A stretch of DNA of 64,000 nt from Vibrio toranzoniae (GCF_024347655.1 NZ_AP025515.1:744001-808000), one strand, 5' to 3'. Counted from the stretch's first letter, positions 15,882 through 25,253 are shown. Translations and numbers: made by a program. The notes: generated from the letters alone by a model not told the origin.

Positions 15882-17216
15882 TTAATGACACGCCGCTGAG
15901 GTATCTTCTGTTGGAAAACACTTCTGTTTAACCTGGGAGATGAACGGATACAGGAATGCGATACGCCCAAGATAGAACAGAGTAAACGCTAGCCACAAAC
16001 CATGATTGCCCCAAGCTCCAACCGCAAACGCTTGAACAGCCAAGAACACCAACAAAGTAGCAAGACTCGAATCTCGAACTGGACGTGTGGTTCCTGTTCC
16101 AGTAAAGATACCGTAAACCGTTAAACCAAAGCCAGCCACCAGCGGGAATACAATTAACCACGGTGCCATCTCTTGATACAAGACGACAAGCGCTGGAATA
16201 TCGGTAAACAAGAAAACAATCATGTCTTTGAATATCAAGGTTAAAAGCGTCAGCGCAGCAATAAAACCGGCCGTCCACTGGAAGTTAAGCCTTAACACAC
16301 GATCCAACATCGACGCACTTTTCTGACCAACTGCTTTACCCGCAAACACACTCGATGCGTTAGCAATGCCATCAAACATGTAACTGACTATAAAGGTCAC
16401 CTGCATCAGAATCGCGTTAGCGGCCAGAACATCGGTACCCAGTTTAGAACCAGTGCGTGCCATCATGTTGAAGAACACTAAGATACAAATTGTACGTAAC
16501 AGTAGGTCGGTATTCGATGAGATGATTGTCGACAGGTCTTTCTTGGTCATCTTCGATCCTTTCAGGAGCTCAGAGATCGAGATGTTGCTCGTCTTCATCA
16601 CCAGCGTCATACCAATCGCAAAGGTGGTGATTTGTGCAATCAAACTTGCGTATGCCACACCGGCGACACCCAAGTCGAAATAGAGTACGAACACCGCATC
16701 CAATACAATGTTCAATACGTTACCAAACACTTGTGTGTAAAGGACTTCTTTGGCTTTCGCCTGCCCCATCAGCCAACCAATAATGGTGTAGTTGAGCAGC
16801 ACAAAAGGTGCACCATAAATCAAAACACTAAAATAGGTGTGCGCGTGCTCGGCCACGTTCGCTTCAGGCTCTATCACCCACATTGCACCTTGCCAGATGA
16901 GCGGTTGTATCAAGATAAAAACCAACCCCACCAAACCAGACAGCACAAATGGGCGCATCAAGCTGCCCGCTAGCTCAGAGCGATTCCCTTTCCCCAATGC
17001 CATCGCACTTTGCCCTGTCGTACTGACACGGAAAAAGCCAAACAACCAATACATGGTGTTCATGATGATGGTGCCGATCGCCACACCACCGATCAGTTCA
17101 GCAATACCAAGCTGGCCAATCACGGCAGTATCCACGGCACCAAGCAGAGGCTGAGTCACCGTTGAGATGATGAAAGGGAAAGCGATTTTTAGATAATCTT
17201 TGTGGGTAATGGTCAT
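15882..17216 (-). CDS. MATE-family efflux transporter (DinF-like)
   Basis: A 444-residue inner-membrane protein with about 12 hydrophobic segments and two homologous halves, typical of multidrug and toxic compound extrusion transporters (sodium- or proton-coupled). The opening IAFPFIISTVTQPLLGAVDTAVIGQLG is characteristic of the DinF branch. It is monocistronic: its own terminator lies downstream and 183 bp separates it from the AraC gene upstream. No good Shine-Dalgarno is visible before the ATG. The substrate cannot be read from the sequence. It adjoins the Zur-type importer operon, but nothing proves the two work together. Confidence 0.87.
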   Translation of the reverse strand: MTITHKDYLKIAFPFIISTVTQPLLGAVDTAVIGQLGIAELIGGVAIGTIIMNTMYWLFGFFRVSTTGQSAMALGKGNRSELAGSLMRPFVLSGLVGLVFILIQPLIWQGAMWVIEPEANVAEHAHTYFSVLIYGAPFVLLNYTIIGWLMGQAKAKEVLYTQVFGNVLNIVLDAVFVLYFDLGVAGVAYASLIAQITTFAIGMTLVMKTSNISISELLKGSKMTKKDLSTIISSNTDLLLRTICILVFFNMMARTGSKLGTDVLAANAILMQVTFIVSYMFDGIANASSVFAGKAVGQKSASMLDRVLRLNFQWTAGFIAALTLLTLIFKDMIVFLFTDIPALVVLYQEMAPWLIVFPLVAGFGLTVYGIFTGTGTTRPVRDSSLATLLVFLAVQAFAVGAWGNHGLWLAFTLFYLGRIAFLYPFISQVKQKCFPTEDTSAACH

Positions 17217-17399
17217 ATTCTAGCGAGTGATATTAAGAACTATTTGCAATTAGAAGGAATGCTATCGTTTAATCCGTACGTTGTCATCATCTACTAGAGT
17301 AAATTATCAACAAAGCATTTCTCTCTTGATTCAAGAAAACACCACAACCATCGTTAATTGAGTTTGCGCTAACAAGCAAAATGAGTGGCTTTTAATCGG

Positions 17400-18269
17400 T
17401 TAGTAAAAACTCACGGGAAGGTAAAAATCGAGTTCAAACACTTCATCACTGTTGAGAAAGTGATTCTGATGATAATGCACATAAGCCGGAGTAGAACGTT
17501 GCTTGAAGCCAGACGTAGGTAGCCACTTTTCTAATACCATACTGATCTGTGGTAGCAACTCACCATAGCGACCATTCAATCGAAACACCGCATGTAAACC
17601 GCCCGGAATCACCATCTGATTAACCACGCTGCGGTACTTAATCGGTTCATTAATCGCGATACACGCCACATAGCGACACTGATCCATCTCAACCCAAGCA
17701 GGGTTTGAGTGATGCAAACCAAACTGGCTCGAAAAGTCACGCTGTTCAGAGCTAGCCCACGCTTTCAATATCAGCCATGCGTTGCGAATGGAGCGGTTAT
17801 AACCCGTATGTCGAACATAAGCCGCCATGCGATCCGGTGTTTCAACTACCTTAGGCTCAGGTAGCACTCGCTGCGCCACGTTCAAATAGCCCGCTGCCAC
17901 TTCGGGATCTTTCAAATAGGGCTTTTCGGCGATCTGTAAGTCGTGTTTACGCCACTCACCCGGTGACATGTTAAAGGTCGCTTTGAATGCTCGGCTAAAT
18001 GAAGACACCGAACTAAAGCCACACTTACTGGCAATTTCCACCACAGACGACGTGGTATCGAACATCAATTGGTTGGCCGCATATTCCATTCGAGTGCGTC
18101 GAATGTATTGGTGCAACGACTCCCCTACCACACTTTTGAAGGTGCGATGAAAGTGCTGTTCGGAATAAGCCGCGATCTCAGAGAGCGCTTTTGCCGACAA
18201 AGGCTGACTGATGTCTTGATGAATATGGAACAGAACATCATTGATTCGGGATATATGTTGTCGCGACAT
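17400..18269 (-). CDS. AraC-family regulator with C-terminal GyrI-like ligand domain
   Basis: A 289-residue regulator. Residues 1-105 hold the two AraC helix-turn-helix motifs (AKALSEIAAYSEQHFHRTFK; ASKCGFSSVSSFSRAFK), and about 125-289 resemble the GyrI/BmrR-type small-molecule-binding domain, as in E. coli Rob. It is divergent from an aminotransferase gene with 115 bp between the starts. That gap holds a pair of 15-bp direct repeats spaced two helical turns apart, the usual geometry for an AraC protein. Control of the aminotransferase and itself is inferred. Confidence 0.87.
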   Translation of the reverse strand: MSRQHISRINDVLFHIHQDISQPLSAKALSEIAAYSEQHFHRTFKSVVGESLHQYIRRTRMEYAANQLMFDTTSSVVEIASKCGFSSVSSFSRAFKATFNMSPGEWRKHDLQIAEKPYLKDPEVAAGYLNVAQRVLPEPKVVETPDRMAAYVRHTGYNRSIRNAWLILKAWASSEQRDFSSQFGLHHSNPAWVEMDQCRYVACIAINEPIKYRSVVNQMVIPGGLHAVFRLNGRYGELLPQISMVLEKWLPTSGFKQRSTPAYVHYHQNHFLNSDEVFELDFYLPVSFY

Positions 18270-18279
18270 TGTTCAAATA

Positions 18280-18316
18280 GCATAAATGGACATGTTTATA
18301 AGCATAAATGGACACG
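18280..18316. promoter_or_regulatory. Direct-repeat operator between the AraC regulator and aminotransferase genes
   Basis: GCATAAATGGACATG (18280-18294) and GCATAAATGGACACG (18302-18316), 14 of 15 identical, 22 bp from start to start, both in the same orientation. They lie 11 bp from the AraC gene's start codon and 68 bp before the aminotransferase ATG. Confidence 0.65.
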
Positions 18317-18384
18317 TCGTTTTTTACAATTGCCGTGTAATATCAAGCGATAAAATAAAAACGAAAAACGACGAGACACAACAC

Positions 18385-19533
18385 ATGGAAATCGCACAGT
18401 CATTACAACAGATTCAATCTTCATACATTCGAGAGATCCTCGCAGCCGCAAGCGATCCAAATGTCATCTCATTGGCAGGTGGTTTACCGGACGAAAAAAC
18501 ATTCCCTATCGATTTAATGAAGCCAACGCTAGAAAACCTAGCGAACATGCCTGAAGTTTTCCAATACGGCTCGACCGCGGGTTACGGCCCGTTGCTTGAA
18601 CACCTTACGCAAAGCTACCAATTGCCAAAGACTCACACAGCAATGATCTGTACTGGCTCTCAGCAAGGTTTGGATTTGATTGCTCGTGCGTATGTTGACC
18701 CGAATGATGTGGTTGTAATGGAAGCGCCAAGCTACTTGGGTGCGATGCAAGTGTTTGGTTTGGTTCAAGCGAACATTGTGACTGTGTCTCAAACTGAATT
18801 TGGCCCTAACCTCGATGAACTAGAAACATGCTTTGCACAGCAATCTCCAAAGATGTTCTATGCCGTGCCAGATTTTCACAACCCAACAGGTGTATGTTGG
18901 GCAACAGAAACTCGTCAAAAAGTGGCTGAACTGTGTATTAAATACAACGTGGCATTCATTGAAGATGCGCCTTACCGCGAGCTACGCTTTACAGGCACTG
19001 AGCTGCCAATGGTTTCATCTTTCTGCCCTGACAACTCTATCGTCCTTCGTTCATTCTCTAAGATTGCATCGCCAGGTTTACGTATCGGAGCGGTAACCGG
19101 TAAACGCAGCTACCTTGAGCCACTGATCAAAGTGAAGCAAGGTGCGGATTTACACTCAAGTGTGCCCATGCAAGCGCTGCTTGTTGGTCTTCTAAAACAT
19201 GAAGATTTCAACCTGCATATGGAAAACATTCGTACTTTGTACAAGTCTCGTTATGAAGTGCTGTTTTCAGAGCTAGAAAAACAGCTGCCTGCAGACTGTG
19301 TACTAAAATCAGTAGACGGCGGGATGTTCATTTGGGTTGAAATCCCAGAGTGTGACACCTTTGAACTGGCTAAAACTCTGCTTTCCAATGGTGTTGCGGT
19401 TGTACCAAGCCCAGTATTCTATCCAAAGGCTGATGAAGCTAAAGCTGCACTGCGCTTAAACTTCACCAACGCCAATCCAGAAGAATTAACAGAAGCGGTA
19501 AAACGCTTAGCGGAAGTACTTAACCAAGCGTAA
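18385..19533 (+). CDS. PLP-dependent aminotransferase (class I/II fold, LysN/AruH-like)
   Basis: A 382-residue cytosolic transaminase. Visible features are the N-terminal VISLAGGLPDEKTFP motif, TGSQQGLDLIARAY (cofactor phosphate side), DFHNPTG, and the PLP-lysine in SFSKIASPGLRIG (near residue 229), with a C-terminal arginine region LRLNFTNA. This pattern is typical of the 2-aminoadipate/valine-pyruvate-type group that is related to MocR regulators but lacks their DNA-binding domain. The start is the ATG at 18385; upstream in-frame codons run into the operator repeats. Likely controlled by the divergent AraC protein. The amino-acid substrate is unknown. Confidence 0.87.
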   Translation: MEIAQSLQQIQSSYIREILAAASDPNVISLAGGLPDEKTFPIDLMKPTLENLANMPEVFQYGSTAGYGPLLEHLTQSYQLPKTHTAMICTGSQQGLDLIARAYVDPNDVVVMEAPSYLGAMQVFGLVQANIVTVSQTEFGPNLDELETCFAQQSPKMFYAVPDFHNPTGVCWATETRQKVAELCIKYNVAFIEDAPYRELRFTGTELPMVSSFCPDNSIVLRSFSKIASPGLRIGAVTGKRSYLEPLIKVKQGADLHSSVPMQALLVGLLKHEDFNLHMENIRTLYKSRYEVLFSELEKQLPADCVLKSVDGGMFIWVEIPECDTFELAKTLLSNGVAVVPSPVFYPKADEAKAALRLNFTNANPEELTEAVKRLAEVLNQA

Positions 19534-19608
19534 TCGCTGACAGTACTGACCGCTTTGGTGATTGCCTGATCGGCTTATTTCCGAGAAAACCGTCACGAGT
19601 CAGCATTA

Positions 19609-19656
19609 AAGGCCAATGCCATTCTCAACAAGAGAGTTACATTGGCCTTAATTTTA
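19609..19656 (+). terminator. Terminator after the aminotransferase gene
   Basis: Perfect 10-bp arms AAGGCCAATG (19609-19618) and CATTGGCCTT (19640-19649), followed by AATTTTA. The loop is 21 nt. Confidence 0.7.
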
Positions 19657-19687
19657 GGTCTCCATAAAGCACAGAAAGGACATCAGT

Positions 19688-20023
19688 TTGCCGCATTGTA
19701 TTATCGAACACTCATCCACTATTAATGGTCAGCAACTCAACCAACAAGTGTTTCTCGGCGCAATGGAATCTCAGTTGTTCTCACCAACAGGAGAAGACAT
19801 CAAAGTACGCAGCCTTGCCTATCAGCATTACCAAACCGGTGAGGTAAAAGAAGACTTCGTGCATGTCTCTGTGCGTATTTTGTCTGGGCGTAACGAAAGT
19901 GTTAAAGCGATGCTCTCCAAGTCCATTTTGGATCAATTACTTGCTCTTTCACTATCCAATGCATCACTGACCGTAGAGATCATCGATATAGAGACAAGCA
20001 GCTATTCAAAAGCCTTAGTTTAA
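19688..20023 (+). CDS. 5-carboxymethyl-2-hydroxymuconate isomerase-like tautomerase
   Basis: A 111-residue protein of the tautomerase superfamily. The second residue is proline (MPHCIIEHS), which becomes the catalytic N-terminal Pro1 after methionine removal. The middle contains a V(K)ED-FVHVSVRILSGR segment, as in HpaF/HpcD. The start codon is TTG at 19688, supported by AAAGGA at 19675-19680 and by the need to place proline second. No other homoprotocatechuate-degradation genes are nearby, so the muconate isomerase role is uncertain; in vibrios this family is often an orphan. The GNAT gene follows 76 bp later. Confidence 0.78.
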   Translation: MPHCIIEHSSTINGQQLNQQVFLGAMESQLFSPTGEDIKVRSLAYQHYQTGEVKEDFVHVSVRILSGRNESVKAMLSKSILDQLLALSLSNASLTVEIIDIETSSYSKALV

Positions 20024-20099
20024 AGGCAAGTTACAAAAGTACAGCCCCTCGCAAATAGGGTGTTTTCAAAAAATTCGTTAGACAGCATGGAGCAATGAA

Positions 20100-20531
20100 A
20101 TGGAATTGGTGATTGGTAACAACCCAGAATTGATAACGAAAGCACAAGCCATTCGTCATCAAGTATTCGTTGTTGAACAAGGTATCCCCCATGTGTTGGA
20201 TCTTGATGGGCTCGATCCTGTCTCACATCATGCACTCATCACCGATGACGATAATTTAGTCGCGACGGCACGCTTGCACATTGATGAATCAGGACACTCA
20301 ACCATGGCGCGTGTTGCTGTTCTGCAACCTTATCGAGGATCTGGTATCGCATCTAAAATTGTTAGCGCACTTCTAAAACACGCCTCTGAACATAGTGCCA
20401 AGGTAATTGAAATCCACGCCCATCAATACCTAAAGGGTTACTATCAAAAATTCGGCTTTGAGTTCATTCGTGAAGTGGAAATGGTAGGAGAACACCAACT
20501 GATTGAGATGAGATACAACATAAGTTCTTAG
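20100..20531 (+). CDS. GNAT-family N-acetyltransferase
   Basis: A 143-residue acetyl-CoA-dependent acetyltransferase. It begins with an AIRHQVFVVEQGIP segment, as in ElaA/YjcF-like members. The acetyl-CoA-binding motif A is ARVAVLQPYRGSGIASKIV near residues 63-81, and motif B is IHAHQYLKGYYQKFGFE. The substrate is unknown. It is probably co-transcribed with the tautomerase gene just upstream. The start ATG at 20100 has a GGAG-containing leader. Confidence 0.85.
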   Translation: MELVIGNNPELITKAQAIRHQVFVVEQGIPHVLDLDGLDPVSHHALITDDDNLVATARLHIDESGHSTMARVAVLQPYRGSGIASKIVSALLKHASEHSAKVIEIHAHQYLKGYYQKFGFEFIREVEMVGEHQLIEMRYNISS

Positions 20532-20795
20532 CCGAATATTCAATAGACAACAAAGTACCACTGTTTATTTGAGCTAACATTCCTTATCAAATAACGGCCT
20601 TTTTACCACACATATAGCCATACTATAAGTGTTGTTATATAACCCTGCTTTTTGTTGGTTTTTGTCCCGTACCGCCTTGGTTATACTGCGCCTGATTTTA
20701 ATAAGCTGACGTTCACACAAGGCTCTACTTTAGAACCTCGATGATCAGAAGGCTACGCTCTGGATTTACGTTCCAGCTCGCAGAAAGGAAAAACC

Positions 20796-21785
20796 ATGTC
20801 TCAATATGTTGTATGTGCTCTGTATAAATTCGTTGCACTTGATGATTACCAAGAAATTCGCCAGCCACTAACTGAAGTGCTAGAAGCCAACCAAATCCGC
20901 GGTACTTTGCTACTTGCGAGTGAAGGCATCAACGGTACTGTTGCAGGTAAACGCGAATCTATCGACGCTCTTCTTCAATGGTTCAAACAAGATTCTCGTT
21001 TGGCTGATGTTGTTTACAAAGAGTCGTTCAACGAAGAACAACCATTCAACCGCACCAAGGTTAAACTTAAGAAAGAAATCGTAACCATGGGCGTTGAAGG
21101 CATCGACCCTCGCCATGTTGTCGGCACTTATGTTAAGCCAAACGAATGGAACGACCTCATATCAGATCCAGATGTGATCTTGGTGGATACTCGTAATGAT
21201 TACGAAGTCGACATCGGCACATTCAAAAACGCCGTAAACCCAAACACAGAAACCTTCCGTGAGTTCCCTCAATACGTTGAAGAAAACCTCGACCCTAAGA
21301 AGCACAAAAAAGTTGCGATGTTCTGTACCGGCGGTATTCGTTGTGAAAAATCAACAGCCTACATGAAAGAGCAAGGCTTTGATGAGGTTTACCACCTTGA
21401 AGGCGGCATTCTTAAGTACCTAGAAGAAGTGCCAGAAGAAGAGAGCATGTGGGAAGGCGACTGCTACGTATTTGATGGCCGTGTTGCCGTTAACCATCAG
21501 CTTGAGAAGAGCGGTTACGATGTATGTAACGCTTGTCGTCTACCAATCACTGACGAAGACAAAGCGTCTGAGCACTTTGAGAAAGGCGTAAGCTGCCCTA
21601 AGTGTATTGATAAGCACAGCGACGAGCAGAAAGCGCGTTTCCGTGAACGTGAGAAGCAAGTTCAACTGTCGAATGCTCGTGGCGAAACCCACGTCGGTGG
21701 CGAAGCTGCTCACCTTATCGAGCAACGCAAGAAAGCAAAACTCGCACATAAAGAGCAACAACGTTCTGGTAAGAAAACTCAGTAG
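20796..21785 (+). CDS. trhO: tRNA uridine(34) hydroxylase (rhodanese-like, YceA)
   Basis: A 329-residue protein that hydroxylates U34 of tRNAs at carbon 5, a prephenate-independent route toward 5-methoxyuridine or 5-oxyacetic acid uridine. The N-terminal ~100 residues form the UPF0176 acylphosphatase-like domain (LLLASEGINGTVAG). Residues about 120-220 are the rhodanese domain with active-site Cys177 in CTGGIRC and the second conserved cysteine at 182. The C-terminus holds two CxxC pairs (CNAC, CPKC) near 248-270 and a basic tail. AGAAAGGA precedes the ATG, and a strong terminator follows. Confidence 0.94.
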   Translation: MSQYVVCALYKFVALDDYQEIRQPLTEVLEANQIRGTLLLASEGINGTVAGKRESIDALLQWFKQDSRLADVVYKESFNEEQPFNRTKVKLKKEIVTMGVEGIDPRHVVGTYVKPNEWNDLISDPDVILVDTRNDYEVDIGTFKNAVNPNTETFREFPQYVEENLDPKKHKKVAMFCTGGIRCEKSTAYMKEQGFDEVYHLEGGILKYLEEVPEEESMWEGDCYVFDGRVAVNHQLEKSGYDVCNACRLPITDEDKASEHFEKGVSCPKCIDKHSDEQKARFREREKQVQLSNARGETHVGGEAAHLIEQRKKAKLAHKEQQRSGKKTQ

Positions 21786-21807
21786 TTTTTAATACTACTA
21801 AAATAAT

Positions 21808-21852
21808 AAAGGGCAGTAACGCATCCAAAATGGAACGTTAATGCCCTTTTTT
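21808..21852 (+). terminator. Rho-independent terminator after trhO
   Basis: AAAGGGCAGTAACG pairs with the later AACGTTAATGCCCTTT (core GGGCA/TGCCC plus GTAACG/CGTTA), followed by six T. Confidence 0.85.
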
Positions 21853-21941
21853 GATCCTACTCTCGCTTTGTGTTTAGGAACACATTTATCTTCAAAAATA
21901 GGCTCTATACTGAAGTTAAGTAGACAAGAGAGGAAGTGCCA

Positions 21942-22199
21942 ATGCTCAATGAAAACCATGCCTTTATCTTAGATTTCCCAGATCTTAAATTAGACATTGT
22001 TCAGCTCAACCACGACGATGAAAAATTCAAAGCAGACATGCAGAAATATCACCAACTCGACTACGACATCCGCCAATTAGAAATCTCTGGCAGCCCTATC
22101 GATGACGACAGCATGCACAACCTCAAAGTAGAACGCATGGAGCTAAAAGACTCACTTCACAAACAGCTCACTCGACATCACGCGCTTAAAATCGTTTAA
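21942..22199 (+). CDS. YdcH-family small protein (DUF465)
   Basis: An 85-residue, highly charged helical protein. The DKFHQLD-type motif of the family appears here as KYHQLDYDIRQLE, followed by a long C-terminal helix (MHNLKVERMELKDSLHKQL). The function of YdcH proteins is unknown. I choose ATG 21942 because AGAGGAAG lies 5 bases before it; a GTG two codons earlier is inside that site. It stands alone after a terminator. Confidence 0.85.
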   Translation: MLNENHAFILDFPDLKLDIVQLNHDDEKFKADMQKYHQLDYDIRQLEISGSPIDDDSMHNLKVERMELKDSLHKQLTRHHALKIV

Positions 22200-22285
22200 C
22201 CTAATACGCCGCTAATCTATTTTAAGACATTGAAGAACAACGTCGCCAAGTTGTCGATAATAGCGATGATAATTTTGTGGGATTG

Positions 22286-22330
22286 GCTCTCTACCTAGCT
22301 AACCAAGTAAACGGTGACTAAGTAGAGAGC
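22286..22330. other. Inverted repeat downstream of the phosphodiesterase gene
   Basis: Perfect 9-bp arms GCTCTCTAC (22286-22294) and GTAGAGAGC (22322-22330) around a 27-nt loop, directly after the minus-strand gene ending at 22338. There is no U-run on either strand, so it may be a processing or weak termination signal. Confidence 0.4.
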
Positions 22331-22337
22331 TCAATTA

Positions 22338-25253
22338 CTAACGGTCTGCAGAGATATCCAACTTATCGATCAACGACGGATACCCCCAACCATTTTCGCC
22401 CGCCACCACCTGCTCTCCAGTCAAATACTCAAAGAGTGTCGGCGCTAAAGATCCGTTAGCTTCAATTTTCAATGGCTGAGAGTTTTCGCCAATTGGCGCT
22501 CCCCAGAATCCTATGAAGGCATCTTTCTCTAAGTAATCCTCTCCAGCATGACGCCCCGGAACTTTGGTGTTATAACCAATTCCAGCTTTCGGGAACAAAT
22601 TAATCGTGCCAGCCCTATCTTCAAGGTAGATATTGACCAGTTGATTGACAGAGTCAGGTCGAGGAGTCAATTGGGTTAACTCTGTCCACTCCACACTGCT
22701 ACACCACGTTGTCACATCCGCCTTAACCGCTCGGTTAATACACTTTTCTACCCATTGAGAATACTGTGCAAAATCAGCTTCGCTTGGTGATGCTAGGTAT
22801 GGATTTAACCTTTGCGTATTAAGCAAAATCGGCGCTCGATTTTCTTCTAGCGACTCATAGAAAAGCTTGTCACCCTCGCGAGTGATCAATTCATCGACCC
22901 GTTTTAAATCACGGTTGCCAATCACACGAACAGCGCAGCGTTGTTGATCACATGTGCTTTCTCTCACGACCATATAATCAAGACTTTCAGGCAAGCGTTG
23001 CGCTATCTGATTAATGATGTCTATGTTCTGACCAGCTGGCGCTGCAATCGGAGACCACTGCGTGAGTTCTTGGTAAACCGGCTGAACCTGCCACCCTTGA
23101 GCCGAATTAAAGAAGTCCATCATGAAGTTACCACCGGCAGTCGAGGCGACCACCACATCCAATTCCTTCGAGCTTGGGTAGCTTAGCGCATTGGTGATTT
23201 TAGGCCCTTCACCCTCGTCTGAAGATATCTTCTTAACCACAATTGGATACTCTAGCTCTGCTTGTAAGCCTTCAAATACCTGCTTTTCTGGATTTAGAGC
23301 GTAGAACACCGGCGTTAAACCATGATCGCCAGCCATACCCCAAAGGGTTTTATCGTAAACGCCGGCACTGCGGTAGGTCGCTTCAATCTGACGAATCCAA
23401 TAGTCCAACCGGTTAAGCTCTCCAGTCGGCATCAAAATTTCGTCACTAAAAGGCCCCGTGAAGTGCGCAAAGTGATCCGGCCATGGATTGTAGACCAAGG
23501 TATAGTCTGGCATCCCTTTTCCATCCAACTCGGCAAACTGAGTAATCGATTGTTTAACCTGAGCCTTCTTTGAAAGCTTAGTGAAAAAATCAAAGCCCGA
23601 TATAGACAGGTACGCTTCAATATCTTCAATCAAGGCTTCACGCTTTTCTCGCAGAACGGCTTCAACTTCAGAACGCTCTTCAAGCTCTTTGACGCAGCGT
23701 TTCTCACCGTAATCACGTAACGACTCTCCTAAACCTAAGTTCACTAAGCCATCATAAGTCGTGTGCGCATTCCAATCGTACTGGGCGTTGCAGTTCAGCG
23801 TTTTGAGATAATCAAGGCGATCAAACATGGTTTGTACCTTATTGTCTGCCATCAATACATCCAACTGCAGCGCATCATTACCGAAGAAGTAATACGCACG
23901 GTCGAGCTCTCTATCGACAAAGTGGAAATTAGGGATACCCGTACCACCATTACCAGACACTTTTGCGCCCGTTTTAATGATAGGTAGATTACGTACGCTG
24001 ATTGTAGGAGTAGAAGAGATACCCACTCGGCTTATATTGTCTCGATGCTCTTGATAGAGTTTTTTGAAGAACGGAAGATAATTCGGATCACGATAGGTTT
24101 GTTCAGACAGAACCTCCATGAACCGAACCTGCTGTTGATGTTCAGGCTCGATCACTGTTTCTAGATTAGGTTTGTATTGCGCTCGGTTTTTATGATTCTG
24201 ATACGCCACCGAGATGAAAGGCGCATTCTCATCGACCAAGCCTTCGATCAACCCTTGCTGTAAACCATCGACCGTCACTTGAACCGCAAAGCGTTTGTTC
24301 TGTTGGGATTCTAAGAACTGAATGAGCACATCAGGCTGGTCACTAAATGCTTGCTGCATCCAATCATCGAGCGCTTCTGCGCGTTCTTCTTTAAACACAA
24401 ATTGTCGGTAAGCTTTAAGCAAGTTTAAGCGCATAAAATCGATAAGAGTGACCGTCAGAGCTTGTACTTTGTTATTCGGCTTATCGGCGTTTTCTGGTTT
24501 ACCATCTTCTGCAATTGCCAACATTGCAGATTTCATGTCACCGTCATCCATGCCCAATGTCGCTTTACCGATCAAATCAACGATGATCGGTTGAATTTGA
24601 GCGATGATCGCCAAATCTTCAGGGCTGTTCGTTAAATAGGTGTAGCTCTCAGGAAGGGTATCCATATCTTGCCAAACACCGATTTCAAATAGCGCATCGT
24701 AGATAACAACCATATTGGCAATGAACTGTTCATCAATACGAATCCCTTCATGGTGACCTGTTGCTTCAGTCGAGGTATCTGGCTCTTTATGCTCTGAGAC
24801 TGGCTCATCACCGACATAATAGAGGCTATGTTCAAAGCCTTTTAAAGCCTCGTTATCATAGACTGTCGACAGATACCCTTTGAATACATCTTCACTACCC
24901 AAACCTGAATAGCGGTCGTAGTAACTATAGAGAAAATAACCTAACGGAATTGAGTAAGTCGGGTTGGACAACTGAGCGATCACTCGCGCTTTCGTTTTAG
25001 CATCTAAAGGCAGCGCAAGAATGTACGCATCTAATGTTACGCCGCCGATGGTGAAAAGTGCGGCATCGCGAGTGAGTTTGGCGGAGTAATCTAGGCTTGA
25101 AAGCACTTGATTCTTCAGTACATCACTGGAACTGAACACCCCACCAATAACAGGCGTTGTCGACATATCGGCAAAACTAGGCGCCGACACTAAGGTCAAC
25201 GAAAGGCTACTAAACAAACTGGCGTAGCGACGGGCTTGGGAATAGAAACGCAT
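22338..25253 (-). CDS. Large exported alkaline-phosphatase-superfamily protein (NPP-type phosphodiesterase)
   Basis: A 971-residue protein with an N-terminal signal peptide (about 1-28, ending SAPSFA). Metal and catalytic motifs of type I phosphodiesterase/nucleotide pyrophosphatase are visible. Asp329 lies in VDGLQQG, the likely nucleophile Thr438 is in GTGIPNFHFVD, Asp593 and His597 are in WPDHFAHFTGP, and Asp643-His644 in GDHGL. It is much longer than NPP enzymes: about 300 N-terminal residues before the first metal motif have no recognisable fold to me, and there are insertions between motifs. It is monocistronic with an AAGGATATTGG leader. Expected in the periplasm, cleaving a phosphodiester or phosphonate; the substrate is unknown. 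Confidence 0.82.
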   Translation of the reverse strand: MRFYSQARRYASLFSSLSLTLVSAPSFADMSTTPVIGGVFSSSDVLKNQVLSSLDYSAKLTRDAALFTIGGVTLDAYILALPLDAKTKARVIAQLSNPTYSIPLGYFLYSYYDRYSGLGSEDVFKGYLSTVYDNEALKGFEHSLYYVGDEPVSEHKEPDTSTEATGHHEGIRIDEQFIANMVVIYDALFEIGVWQDMDTLPESYTYLTNSPEDLAIIAQIQPIIVDLIGKATLGMDDGDMKSAMLAIAEDGKPENADKPNNKVQALTVTLIDFMRLNLLKAYRQFVFKEERAEALDDWMQQAFSDQPDVLIQFLESQQNKRFAVQVTVDGLQQGLIEGLVDENAPFISVAYQNHKNRAQYKPNLETVIEPEHQQQVRFMEVLSEQTYRDPNYLPFFKKLYQEHRDNISRVGISSTPTISVRNLPIIKTGAKVSGNGGTGIPNFHFVDRELDRAYYFFGNDALQLDVLMADNKVQTMFDRLDYLKTLNCNAQYDWNAHTTYDGLVNLGLGESLRDYGEKRCVKELEERSEVEAVLREKREALIEDIEAYLSISGFDFFTKLSKKAQVKQSITQFAELDGKGMPDYTLVYNPWPDHFAHFTGPFSDEILMPTGELNRLDYWIRQIEATYRSAGVYDKTLWGMAGDHGLTPVFYALNPEKQVFEGLQAELEYPIVVKKISSDEGEGPKITNALSYPSSKELDVVVASTAGGNFMMDFFNSAQGWQVQPVYQELTQWSPIAAPAGQNIDIINQIAQRLPESLDYMVVRESTCDQQRCAVRVIGNRDLKRVDELITREGDKLFYESLEENRAPILLNTQRLNPYLASPSEADFAQYSQWVEKCINRAVKADVTTWCSSVEWTELTQLTPRPDSVNQLVNIYLEDRAGTINLFPKAGIGYNTKVPGRHAGEDYLEKDAFIGFWGAPIGENSQPLKIEANGSLAPTLFEYLTGEQVVAGENGWGYPSLIDKLDISADR

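Noticed and set aside
15882..17216. MATE exporter as a metallophore exporter working with the Zur-type importer
   Set aside because: Tempting by position, but a strong terminator separates the two and no Zur-like site or metallophore-synthesis gene accompanies the MATE gene.
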